From: Salegentibacter tibetensis
GTDB taxonomy: Bacteria; Bacteroidota; Bacteroidia; Flavobacteriales; Flavobacteriaceae
Assembly: GCF_020164485.1 (NCBI RefSeq)
Contig: NZ_JAIQZA010000006.1
Coordinates: 62,001 to 126,000 of the forward strand
Reading direction: 5' to 3'
Length of the DNA stretch: 64,000 nucleotides
A model generated the notes under the pieces. That model ran no database searches and was not told the origin of the DNA. It saw only the letters and a program-made list of their open reading frames with translations. How positions within the stretch are numbered: the stretch's first letter is position 1; the number at the start of each line of letters is the position of its first letter. The translations under genes were made by a program, and so were the position numbers. Of this stretch, positions 1 through 8,546 are shown piece by piece.

Positions 1-737
1 AAAGTATTCCACGGGTACATCGCTTTAAAAAAATCGTCAAAGTCATATTCTTTAGGAACGTAAAGTTTAGAAACATTGCGGCAACCCAATCCAAAATACC
101 TAAAAATATCCTGGCCCAGCGCTTCAAGTTCTTCTTTGCTTTCTTTACCGGTAAGAATAGCTACCGAGTTTCGGTTTTTCCTGATAATGTTTGGTTTTCC
201 GGAGAAATAATATTCAAAATACCTGGCAGTATTGTTGCTTCCGGTAGCTATAACCGCATCAAAATCATTAAGCCTGTCTTCAGTAAATGTTATTCGGTCT
301 TCAAATTCCGGAGCTATATTCATTAAAAACCCGGCAATTACCGGCAACAATTGTTTATCGTTGGAAGATTGTTTTACCAATACTTTATGCCCGGAAATTA
401 AAACCGAAAGAAAATCGTGGAATCCAACCAGCGGAATATTCCCCGCCATAATTATGGCCACGGTTTTTTGCCCTGTTTGGTCCAAATCATAAGGTTCTAA
501 CCATTTGTCCAAATTGCTTTTTGTTAGTGCTTTGCTCCATTGCTGAAGTGAAAAAATCACGTTTTTGCGGGTAAACCAACCGTTATAATGAATAGACTGA
601 TCTATTTTATCATTTAATTCATTAAAAAATCTTTCGTTTTGAGGGCTTATTGTTATCGAATTATTAGTCCCATCCCCAAAAAGACTCAGGAATTTTCCCA
701 GTTGAACAAAATATGATTTTCTTTCTTCGATTGTCAT
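1..737 (-). CDS. Acyl-CoA reductase (LuxC-like), C-terminal part outside the window
   Basis: The reverse strand is open from an ATG at 737 to the window edge, so the 3' end is missing. The translation begins MTIEERKSYFVQLGKFLSLF and near the edge contains CRNVSKLYVPKEYDFDDFFK. I recognise this as the acyl-CoA reductase (LuxC-like) family found in many Flavobacteriia. The family reduces acyl-CoA or acyl thioesters to aldehydes with NAD(P)H through an aldehyde-dehydrogenase fold; the substrate here is unknown. It is divergent from a ferredoxin gene, a pairing I recall from related genomes, which would suit a redox partnership, but that is inference. The catalytic Cys region cannot be checked reliably in the part present. 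Confidence 0.75.
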   Translation of the reverse strand, partial: MTIEERKSYFVQLGKFLSLFGDGTNNSITISPQNERFFNELNDKIDQSIHYNGWFTRKNVIFSLQQWSKALTKSNLDKWLEPYDLDQTGQKTVAIIMAGNIPLVGFHDFLSVLISGHKVLVKQSSNDKQLLPVIAGFLMNIAPEFEDRITFTEDRLNDFDAVIATGSNNTARYFEYYFSGKPNIIRKNRNSVAILTGKESKEELEALGQDIFRYFGLGCRNVSKLYVPKEYDFDDFFKAMYPWNT

Positions 738-745
738 TTCCTTAT

Positions 746-776
746 TTGGTTATGATAGCCAATGGCTTTAAATTTG
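746..776 (+). promoter_or_regulatory. Bacteroidota-type promoter for the ferredoxin gene
   Basis: A TTG at 746-748 is followed after 20 bases by TAAATTTG at 769-776, an exact match to the Bacteroidota -7 consensus TAnnTTTG. It points toward the ferredoxin gene and would give a leader of roughly 90 bases. It is a sequence match only, with no start-site data. Confidence 0.4.
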
Positions 777-797
777 TAGCGCGAAATTAAAACTTAA

Positions 798-1226
<429 letters not shown>

Positions 1227-1250
1227 ATTCTATTCTAAATTTTAAATATA

Positions 1251-1282
1251 AAAATCCTGTTTCTATTGAAACGGGATTTTTT
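1251..1282 (+). terminator. Rho-independent terminator after the ferredoxin gene
   Basis: AAAATCCTGTTTC pairs with GAAACGGGATTTT across a four-base loop and is followed by a T run, 25 bases after the ferredoxin stop codon. One G-T mismatch lies in the stem. Confidence 0.75.
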
Positions 1283-1386
1283 GTTTCACTCACTTGCCAA
1301 GTGAAAATTTTATGATGTTGAAGTTGAAATTTCGACAACTTCTTATAATTTCGCTACTGAAGGCTTATGAAACCGCAAATTTTATC

Positions 1387-2244
1387 TCATTCCGGTAAAG
1401 CGAAGGTGGGCTTCCCGGTGAACTTCTTGAATTGCTTATTAAAATGACTAAAATTATTAAATCCGCTTTCAAAGCATACATCGGTGATGCTTATTTGTTT
1501 TTCGTGAGGTAATTTGGCCGCGTGTACCAGGCGATATTCGTTTACGAATTGTACAAAGGTTTTTCCAGTTGTCTTTTTAAAATACCTACAGAATGCAGGC
1601 ACCGTCATGCTTACTACACCGGCAATTTCTTCCAGGGCGATATTTCTTTTAAATTCATTTTTCACAAAATTAAAGATCAAATTTATACGGTTATTGTCTT
1701 CCAGCTCGGTATCCAGCACAAAACCTTCCGCATTTAAGAGCGTGAAATCTTTTGCATTTTCTAACATATTTAGGATATCAAGTAAACCAAGTAGTCTTTT
1801 ATAATTAGTAAGGGAATTCAAGGCTTCAATTTTGTCGCCAATCAGGTTTTTATCTTCCCCGTGAAAAACAATTCCGTTTTTAGCCCGCTCCAGTAAAACC
1901 CGCACATTTTTCATTTCGGGAATTTCCCAGAAATTTTTTCCGAGGAAATCCGGATTAAATTGAATTACGGTTTCCCGGTCATTATCGGTTAAGCTGTCGG
2001 TAAAGCCACAATGCGGCAAATTAGCGCCAATTAATATGAGATCGCCCTGCTGGTAATATGAAACGTGACTCCCAATTTGTCTTTTTCCTGAACCACCATT
2101 AACGTAAACCAGTTCTATTTCGGGATGATAATGCCAAAACGTGTGGTTTTTATTTAGGTGCTCGTGGTTAAAACTTTTAAAAGAAAATGAACTTCCAAAG
2201 CTCGGGTCAACTTTTTCAAAAGAAGGTTTGCTTGATTTTATCAT
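1387..2244 (-). CDS. AraC family transcriptional regulator with N-terminal cupin domain
   Basis: This 285-residue protein has a cupin-like sensor in residues ~30-110, with FWHYHPEIELVYV and a GDLILIGANLPH stretch, the usual AraC ligand-binding fold. The C-terminal ~100 residues form a tandem HTH_18 domain, with AxxFxRYFKKTTGKTFVQFV and the classic end FESGFNNFSHFNKQFKKFTG. It is presumably a cytoplasmic activator that responds to a small molecule, often a sugar or metabolite in this group. No target is obvious: it stands alone, convergent with the ferredoxin gene and divergent from the small secreted protein gene at 2463. It starts with ATG at 2244. Confidence 0.9.
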   Translation of the reverse strand: MIKSSKPSFEKVDPSFGSSFSFKSFNHEHLNKNHTFWHYHPEIELVYVNGGSGKRQIGSHVSYYQQGDLILIGANLPHCGFTDSLTDNDRETVIQFNPDFLGKNFWEIPEMKNVRVLLERAKNGIVFHGEDKNLIGDKIEALNSLTNYKRLLGLLDILNMLENAKDFTLLNAEGFVLDTELEDNNRINLIFNFVKNEFKRNIALEEIAGVVSMTVPAFCRYFKKTTGKTFVQFVNEYRLVHAAKLPHEKQISITDVCFESGFNNFSHFNKQFKKFTGKPTFALPE

Positions 2245-2394
2245 ATTATCAATAAATTAACTTTTAGGTAATATGGGCGTAATATGGCTCTGAAGAACAA
2301 AATTAACTCAAAAATATGCTATCTGAACACTAAATTAATATTAAATAATTATAAATGTTAATATAGAACATTTTGTTGTTTATTCATGACTATT

Positions 2395-2421
2395 TTGAAG
2401 GGAAACTCTAGCATATCTTTG
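2395..2421 (+). promoter_or_regulatory. Candidate promoter for the secreted protein at 2463
   Basis: TATCTTTG at 2414-2421 matches TAnnTTTG exactly, with a TTG 16 bases upstream (2395-2397). It lies about 40 bases before the ATG. The spacer is slightly short compared with the usual arrangement. Confidence 0.45.
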
Positions 2422-2462
2422 TAAATGTAAACAAGGGGTATTAATAGTTTAAAAACAAAATT

Positions 2463-3035
2463 ATGAAAAAACTATTGAAAAATTCGTTATTGACAGTAGC
2501 ATTAGTGGCAGGATTAAATTTATATGCTGCTGATCGTGTGGAAGTTAGTGTGAACGAAGGGCAGACTCTAATTGTAGAGCTGGAAGATGTAAGTACTGTG
2601 AGTTTAAGAGATGCTTCAGGATTTATATTATTTAAGGATAGTCCGGCGCTAGATGGAGATTACAAAAAAAAGATAAATTTTAGCAGAATCCCAGAAGGTA
2701 CTTATTTTTTGAACACTGAAGACCTTAACGGGGTTTATACAATGGTAATTAAAAAAACATTTAATGGTATAAGCATTGAAGAAGAAACTGCTACTGTAGT
2801 ATTTAAACCCATCTACAGATTAGAATCTAACAAGGTTAGATTTTTTCTAACTAATCCCTCAAAGACCAATGCTACGTTAAGAGTATTAGATGCCAAAGGG
2901 GAATTGGTGGGAGAAGTTAAAGACAAGGCTTATACAGTAAACAAAACACTGGACTTTTCGAAAATGCCAAAAGGTGAATACATTTTTAAATTAAGTGTTT
3001 CTGGCGAGGTTTTTACTGAAAAACTTTCTATTTAA
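2463..3035 (+). CDS. Small secreted beta-rich protein of unknown function
   Basis: This 190-residue protein opens with a signal peptide (MKKLLKNSLLTVALVAGLN, cleavage probably after YAA near residue 23). The mature part has two similar beta-sandwich-like halves. The C-terminal half reads LRVLDAKGELVGEVKD ... MPKGEYIFKLSVSG ... EKLSI, which resembles the fold of type IX secretion sorting domains (G-x-Y followed by a short terminal strand), although the whole protein is little larger than such a domain. I do not recognise a named function; it may be periplasmic or surface-exposed. It has its own -7 box and its stop codon abuts repeat copy A1. Confidence 0.7.
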   Translation: MKKLLKNSLLTVALVAGLNLYAADRVEVSVNEGQTLIVELEDVSTVSLRDASGFILFKDSPALDGDYKKKINFSRIPEGTYFLNTEDLNGVYTMVIKKTFNGISIEEETATVVFKPIYRLESNKVRFFLTNPSKTNATLRVLDAKGELVGEVKDKAYTVNKTLDFSKMPKGEYIFKLSVSGEVFTEKLSI

Positions 3036-3131
3036 TCCCTCATTGAGGGTTTAATTCCCCGAGGCTTGCCTCGAAATTATAAAATAGGTTTCCGAGTCGT
3101 ACCTCGTGGGCTTGCCCCGAGGTTCTTGATT
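3033..3131. repeat. Interspersed palindromic repeat, family A, copy 1
   Basis: The repeat starts on the TAA stop codon of the preceding gene. It contains the palindrome CCCTCATTGAGGG, a TTTAATTCCCCGAGG block, an AT-rich spacer AAATTATAAAATAG and a hairpin CCTCGTGGGCTTGCCCCGAGG written here in two parts: CCTCGTGGGC then TTGCCCCGAGG. The same order of blocks recurs at 29935-30056, and the first block alone at 21774-21805. Confidence 0.8.
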
Positions 3132-3207
3132 GAATCAAACCAAGGCAGGGATTTCACCTTTGAATTTCTGCTTTTTTAACTCAATTAATTAATATCAAAA
3201 AAATATT

Positions 3208-3351
3208 ATGGCCAATTATACAGGAAAATTACCAATAGAATTAATTGAAGCATTAAGTAAAACTGCAGAAATCCACCAGGTTCCTGAAAATAAAATTATA
3301 GAAAAAGCATTGAGCCTTTATCTTGAACAAATTAATAGGGTAGAAGCTTAA
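3208..3351 (+). CDS. 47-residue ribbon-helix-helix (CopG-like) protein
   Basis: An ATG at 3208 opens a 47-codon frame ending at TAA 3349-3351, below the usual ORF size cut-off. The peptide has a short strand (YTGKLP), helix one (IELIEALSKTAEIHQ), a turn (VPEN) and helix two (KIIEKALSLYLEQINR). This is the layout of ribbon-helix-helix DNA-binding proteins, where xLPxELxExLxxLA and a second helix ending in ALxxYLE are typical. Family knowledge: such proteins act as dimeric repressors or antitoxins. No toxin gene follows; the frame ends before a strong terminator, so it is probably a solo regulator. The short N-terminal strand is weaker than usual. Confidence 0.65.
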   Translation: MANYTGKLPIELIEALSKTAEIHQVPENKIIEKALSLYLEQINRVEA

Positions 3352-3391
3352 GATTTATCTCTTAGTTAGAGTTGTTTTACTGAATAATTAG

Positions 3392-3427
3392 AAAGCCGAA
3401 GTTGTAGATAACAACTTCGGTTTTTTT
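3392..3427 (+). terminator. Rho-independent terminator after the RHH gene
   Basis: AAGCCGAAGTTGT pairs with ACAACTTCGGTTT across a short loop and is followed by seven Ts. This is a strong GC-rich stem and supports the 47-codon frame as a transcribed unit. Confidence 0.85.
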
Positions 3428-3539
3428 ATGCCAGGCTGTTATATACTTTTAAATTTTTTTTGATAGATTTTAAGTATTTTCAGCGTGAAACAGAGTTTTT
3501 ATTTGTTAATTTATTGAAGCTCCATAATTTCAATTAATA

Positions 3540-6500
3540 ATGATTAACCTCTCTCAATTAAAAGAAGTATTCCAATCTTTTCCAGATAACTGTTTATTAT
3601 TAAAGCCCGATGCTCCGAAATTCACAATAGCCAAGGTAAACCGGGCTTTTGAGAAAAGTACCGGTTTTGCCAGAGATCAACTCTTAGGAAACGGTATATT
3701 GGAAGTTTTTGGTAAACGAACTGGAGATGAAGAATTTATCGATACACTTTCCAGTTCTCTAAAAAATGTATTAGAATCAGGGAAACCAGATCATATTCCC
3801 GAGGTTAGATATGATCTTATCGACCCGGAAACCGGCAATTTACATAGGAAAATTTGGGAAGCAGATAATATTCCTGTTAATAATGCTAAAGGTGAAACTG
3901 AATTTATCTTACATCGCGTTCGTGATATCACTCATGTTATTAGCACCAAAGAAAAAGAGCAAGCCTCATTAAAAGACCTTCGGAAAAACGAAAGTTTATT
4001 AAAGCAAACTCAGGAAGTCGCTCAAATTGGGAGCTGGGAATTAAATTTAGAAGAGGACAGCCTTTGTTGGTGCAGTTCACTCAAAAAAATTCACGAAGTT
4101 TCACAAGATTTTGCTCCGGTTTTAGAGACAGCCATAGATTTTTATAAAACTGATAAGGATAAAAGCATAATAAGAAATGCAGTTTCAGAAGCCATAGAAA
4201 CCGGTGAACCTTTTGATCTTGAACTGGAAATTGTTACTGCTGAAAATAATGAAAAATGGATACGTGCTACCGGTAAGACTGAATTTAAAAACGGAAAGTG
4301 CGCCCGGGTTTTTGGCGCAACACAAGATATTACGTCCCGCAAATTAGCCGAAATAAGGCTTGAGAATATAAACGATAATATTCCGGGAGTTGTGTTTAGG
4401 TATAAACTTAAACCAGATGGGGAAGATGAAATGATTTATGTTAGTAAAGGTTCCAGGGAGGTTTGGGGTATCTCACCCAGCGAAGCAGCTCGTAACACTG
4501 ATAAAGTTTGGGACTTGTTTTATGATGATGATATAGAAGAGTTTAAAGAAAGTATTCTTGATTCTGCCAGGAATTGGAGTTTTTTCACTTATGAATGGCG
4601 TATTAAACATCCAGAAAAGGGGATGAGATGGAGCAGGGGATTTGGCTCTCCTCAAAAACTTTCTGACGGCAGCATAGTTTGGGATTGTATAGTTTTAGAT
4701 GTTACCGAAGAAAAACTGGCCTACGAATTACTTGAGTTAAATGAAGCGAGACAACGCAGTTTACTGGAATCACAAACCAATTACGTGATTAGAACTGATA
4801 TTGAGGGAAATTACACCTATTACAATAATAAATTTGATGAAGATTTTGGCTGGATCCACGAGGAAGAAGGATTAATTGGCGAAAGCTGTATGATGTCAAT
4901 CATTGAAGAAGACCGGCTTAAGGTAGAGGAAACCGCTATAAAATGTATTGAAAACCCCAATAAAACTTTTCAAATAGAAATAGGAAAACCAAGACGGGAT
5001 GGGAAGGTTCGTACTACGGTTTGGGACTTCACTGGTTTAATTAATGCTGAAGGGAATCCTATCGAAATTCAATGTGTTGGCATAGATATTTCAGAAAAAA
5101 AGGAGGCTGAGATCAAGCTGAATCAAGCAAAAGAGCAATATGAAGGGCTAGTAGAAAGTATAGCCGGTATTTTTTGGGAATTAGATGTGGAAACCTTCGA
5201 GTTTATTTTTGTGAGTGAGCAGGCTACAGGTCTTTTAGGAATTAAACCTTCAGATTGGTATAAGAAACCTAAATTCTGGGAAAATCATATACATCCTGAA
5301 GACCGTGACTATGCGGTTAATTTTTGTTTGAGCCAGGTAGAAAAAGGAAATGACCACAGTTTTGAATACAGAATGCTCAAAGCTGATGGGAGCTATATCT
5401 GGATACGCGATGTAGTTTCTGTAATTAAGGAAAATGGAAAACCACGCTGGTTAAGAGGTATTATGACCGATATTTCTAAAAGGAAACGTATAGAAGAACA
5501 ACTTCAGCTTAGTGAGCAGCGTTTTAAAGGTTTGGTACAGGAAGGCGGTGATCTTATCGCTTTATTAGATGAAAAGGGGGATTATATGTATGCAAGTCCT
5601 ACTTCAACTTCCGTTTTAGGCTATACCCCTGAAGATTTTGAAAACCGAAATGCTTTTGAGTTTATTCATCCGGAAGATGTAGAAAGAGTTCTAAATAAAT
5701 TTCAAAAGATATTCCGGCAAAAAAGAGTGCAAATTAGTATGCTTAGGTTTAAACATAAAAATGGTGGTTGGCGCTGGCTGGAAACTACGGTAACCAATCT
5801 TCTTGATGATCCTGCGGTTAAAGGCATTGTCTCTAATTCCAGGGATGTTACCGAAAAAAGACATTTTCGGGAACTTGAAAAGCTGGAGCGCAAGGCCCTG
5901 GAAATGAATTTCCAAAAAACTTTCAGATTAAAAGAAATCTTGAACTTCTATGTTGAGAACCTGGAGAGGATAAATTCTAATGCCTATTTCTTAATTCAAA
6001 AACTGGACAATGAGAAATTATACAAATGGGCATCAGGAGCAATTCCTGCTAATTTTATTGAAGCTTTAGATGGTAGGGGAATTAAAGAACAAGATGGTAT
6101 TTGTTCTTTCTTTGAAAACGGGACGCCAACTATTTTAAAAATCGAGGAAGCTGATGATTCCGATTTAAAGACTTTAGCGCTAAAAAATAAAATTAATTCC
6201 TGTTGGTCTTATCCTATTATAGATTCTAAAGGCCAAAACCTGGGGATTTTTTCGGTTTTCTATAAAAACGATCCTTTTCCGGAAGAGCAACAGGAGCAAA
6301 GAAGCATTAAGAGATCGGTAGGAATTCTACAATTAATAATAGAATTTCAGTTAAAAGAAATCACCTTATTGCGCAGTAATCAGCGTTACGAATTTGTAAA
6401 TAAAGCTACCGAAGATGCTATTTATGATTGGGATGTGATAAACGATGATTTGAAATGGGGTGAGGGTTTTTATAAAATGTTCGGATATGATCAGGAAGGA

Positions 6501-7880
6501 GGTAAATTTCCACTTGAAAAATGGAGTGCCTCTGTACATCCCGAGGACGTAACTAAAGTCACCAGGGATTTAGAGGCCTGTCTTAAGGATAAAAATATTA
6601 ATAAATGGAATTCTGAATATTGTTTTGAAAAAGCTGACGGTACTTATCTGGATATTGTTGAGAATGGTTATATCATTAGAAATAATGAAGGAGAGCCGGT
6701 AATAATGATAGGGGTTTTACGTGATATTAGCCATATTAAAGCTTATGAAAAAGAACTGGAAACGGCCAATGAAAGATATCGTTATGTAACTAAAGCAACC
6801 TCTGATGCTATCTGGGATTATGATGTTGTAAACGATAAATTATTTTGGGGAGCCGGTTACGAGACCTTATTTGGTTATAAATCAAGTGAACTTACGTCAG
6901 ATTTATCATCATGGTATGATAATATTCATCCCGAAGATCGGAAAAATGTTATCAATAGCGTTCAGAAATTTATTAAAGGAAATGGGATTATCTGGGAAGA
7001 AGAATATAGATATAAAAATACTCACGGTGAATATCTGAATGTTTTTGACAGAGGTTTTGTGGTGCGTGACAACAAGGAAAAAGCGCTGAGGGTAGTAGGA
7101 GCTATGCAAGATATCACCCGTAAAAAACAATACGAGATCTCTCTAACAAAATTGAATGCTGATTTAAAGGAGAGGGCTAAAGAGCTGGCAACATCAAATG
7201 CCGAGCTGGAGCAATTTGCTTATGTTGCATCCCACGACCTCCAGGAACCCCTTCGTATGGTAACCAGTTTTCTAACGCAATTAGAAAAAAAATATGCCGA
7301 TGTATTAGATGAAAAAGGCCTGCTGTATATAGACTTTGCGGTAGATGGAGCAAAAAGAATGCGCCAAATTATCCTGGATCTGTTGGAGTTCTCCAGGGTA
7401 GGGAGAACAGAAGACAAATTGGAGGAGATAGTGGTAGACGATATTCTAGATGAAATAAAACATTTATATCGAAAAAGGATCGAAGAAAAAAATGTGAAGA
7501 TTATATACGGTAATTTGCCGGTTATAAGAGCACCTAAAAGTCCGATTCGACAGGTATTTCAGAATCTTGTTAGCAACGCCATTAAATATAGTAAGGAAGA
7601 GGTTGATCCAGAAATTAGCATAAGCTTCAGAGAAACTGAAAATTTCTGGGAATTTAGCATTAAAGACAATGGTATTGGCATAGACAAAGAGTATTTTGAT
7701 CGTATTTTTGTGATTTTTCAGCGTTTGCATCGACGTGATGAATATTCCGGTACAGGAATGGGGCTGGCGGTAACTAAAAAAATTATCGAAAACCTTGGTG
7801 GTAAAATATGGTTAGAATCAGCTGAAAGGGAGGGAAGTAATTTCCATTTTACCGTTTCAAAAGAGATTGAAAAGTTGTAA
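3540..7880 (+). CDS. Cytoplasmic multi-PAS/GAF sensor histidine kinase
   Basis: This 1446-residue kinase has no signal peptide or membrane segment. By reading repeated endings such as RDITHV, QDITSRK, DISEKK and DVTEKR I count PAS-type domains at about residues 10-128, 153-267, 275-395, 408-521, 532-650, 659-775, 947-1072 and 1078-1190, with a GAF domain between the sixth and seventh (~781-938). The kinase core follows: H-box VASHDLQEPLRM with H at ~1231, N-box NLVSNAIKYS (~1343), G1 DNGIGI (~1378) and G2 GTGMGLAV (~1403). The SHDLQEP H-box is typical of kinases related to bacteriophytochromes. The single-domain receiver gene 116 bases downstream is the likely phosphotransfer partner. Ligands are not predictable; no conserved chromophore Cys was seen. 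Confidence 0.92.
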   Translation: MINLSQLKEVFQSFPDNCLLLKPDAPKFTIAKVNRAFEKSTGFARDQLLGNGILEVFGKRTGDEEFIDTLSSSLKNVLESGKPDHIPEVRYDLIDPETGNLHRKIWEADNIPVNNAKGETEFILHRVRDITHVISTKEKEQASLKDLRKNESLLKQTQEVAQIGSWELNLEEDSLCWCSSLKKIHEVSQDFAPVLETAIDFYKTDKDKSIIRNAVSEAIETGEPFDLELEIVTAENNEKWIRATGKTEFKNGKCARVFGATQDITSRKLAEIRLENINDNIPGVVFRYKLKPDGEDEMIYVSKGSREVWGISPSEAARNTDKVWDLFYDDDIEEFKESILDSARNWSFFTYEWRIKHPEKGMRWSRGFGSPQKLSDGSIVWDCIVLDVTEEKLAYELLELNEARQRSLLESQTNYVIRTDIEGNYTYYNNKFDEDFGWIHEEEGLIGESCMMSIIEEDRLKVEETAIKCIENPNKTFQIEIGKPRRDGKVRTTVWDFTGLINAEGNPIEIQCVGIDISEKKEAEIKLNQAKEQYEGLVESIAGIFWELDVETFEFIFVSEQATGLLGIKPSDWYKKPKFWENHIHPEDRDYAVNFCLSQVEKGNDHSFEYRMLKADGSYIWIRDVVSVIKENGKPRWLRGIMTDISKRKRIEEQLQLSEQRFKGLVQEGGDLIALLDEKGDYMYASPTSTSVLGYTPEDFENRNAFEFIHPEDVERVLNKFQKIFRQKRVQISMLRFKHKNGGWRWLETTVTNLLDDPAVKGIVSNSRDVTEKRHFRELEKLERKALEMNFQKTFRLKEILNFYVENLERINSNAYFLIQKLDNEKLYKWASGAIPANFIEALDGRGIKEQDGICSFFENGTPTILKIEEADDSDLKTLALKNKINSCWSYPIIDSKGQNLGIFSVFYKNDPFPEEQQEQRSIKRSVGILQLIIEFQLKEITLLRSNQRYEFVNKATEDAIYDWDVINDDLKWGEGFYKMFGYDQEGGKFPLEKWSASVHPEDVTKVTRDLEACLKDKNINKWNSEYCFEKADGTYLDIVENGYIIRNNEGEPVIMIGVLRDISHIKAYEKELETANERYRYVTKATSDAIWDYDVVNDKLFWGAGYETLFGYKSSELTSDLSSWYDNIHPEDRKNVINSVQKFIKGNGIIWEEEYRYKNTHGEYLNVFDRGFVVRDNKEKALRVVGAMQDITRKKQYEISLTKLNADLKERAKELATSNAELEQFAYVASHDLQEPLRMVTSFLTQLEKKYADVLDEKGLLYIDFAVDGAKRMRQIILDLLEFSRVGRTEDKLEEIVVDDILDEIKHLYRKRIEEKNVKIIYGNLPVIRAPKSPIRQVFQNLVSNAIKYSKEEVDPEISISFRETENFWEFSIKDNGIGIDKEYFDRIFVIFQRLHRRDEYSGTGMGLAVTKKIIENLGGKIWLESAEREGSNFHFTVSKEIEKL

Positions 7881-7996
7881 TAAATTTCTTACACCTACAT
7901 CAGCTTTGGCTTTATTAAAATTTTAGACGGGGGCGTTGTATTTCAGCATTAAATCCCTATATTTTCCCATTGATAATTTTCACATAATTTATAGCT

Positions 7997-8425
7997 ATGG
8001 AATCTATTCACATACTTTTAGTAGAAGACAATGAAGGAGATATACTATTAACTTCTGAAGCAGTGGAAGAGGGTAAAATTTTGAATAAATTAAGTGTAGT
8101 TAGAGATGGTAAAGAAGCTATAGATTTTTTGGATAAAAAAGGGAGTTTTGCAGAAGCAAATACGCCAGATCTCGTTCTTTTGGATGTGAACCTGCCAAAA
8201 ATAAATGGTCATGAAGTTCTTAAATATATAAAGCAGCATAAAGACCTGAAGACAATACCGGTTATTATGCTTACTACTTCCTCTTCACAGGAAGATATTG
8301 ATAGTTCTTACCGAAATTATGCAAATTGTTACATTACAAAACCTATAGAAGTTGAGGATTTTATGGCAGCAGTTAACCAAATTGAAGAATTCTGGGTGAA
8401 TTTGGTAAAGCTCCCTTCCAAATAA
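7997..8425 (+). CDS. Single-domain response regulator (Rcp1/CheY-like)
   Basis: This 142-residue protein is a bare receiver domain. It shows the acidic pocket E10-D11, the phospho-acceptor D63 in LVLLDVNLP, T93-T94 after beta-4 and K115 in ITKP. There is no DNA-binding or enzymatic output domain. Family knowledge: the form VEDNEGD with an insertion before the aspartate is typical of Rcp1-type partners of phytochrome-like kinases, which suits its place directly behind the multi-PAS kinase. It could act by protein-protein interaction or as a phosphorelay step. Confidence 0.92.
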   Translation: MESIHILLVEDNEGDILLTSEAVEEGKILNKLSVVRDGKEAIDFLDKKGSFAEANTPDLVLLDVNLPKINGHEVLKYIKQHKDLKTIPVIMLTTSSSQEDIDSSYRNYANCYITKPIEVEDFMAAVNQIEEFWVNLVKLPSK

Positions 8426-8546
8426 TTATTTTTCTTAAAAACATAATTAACAGGAAGTTTAATTTTTTGTTAATTAAAATATTAAGGCTTTGTTTTAACT
8501 TTTTGCCCTATGCCTTATATTAGCGCCACAACTCCATGAACTACTT

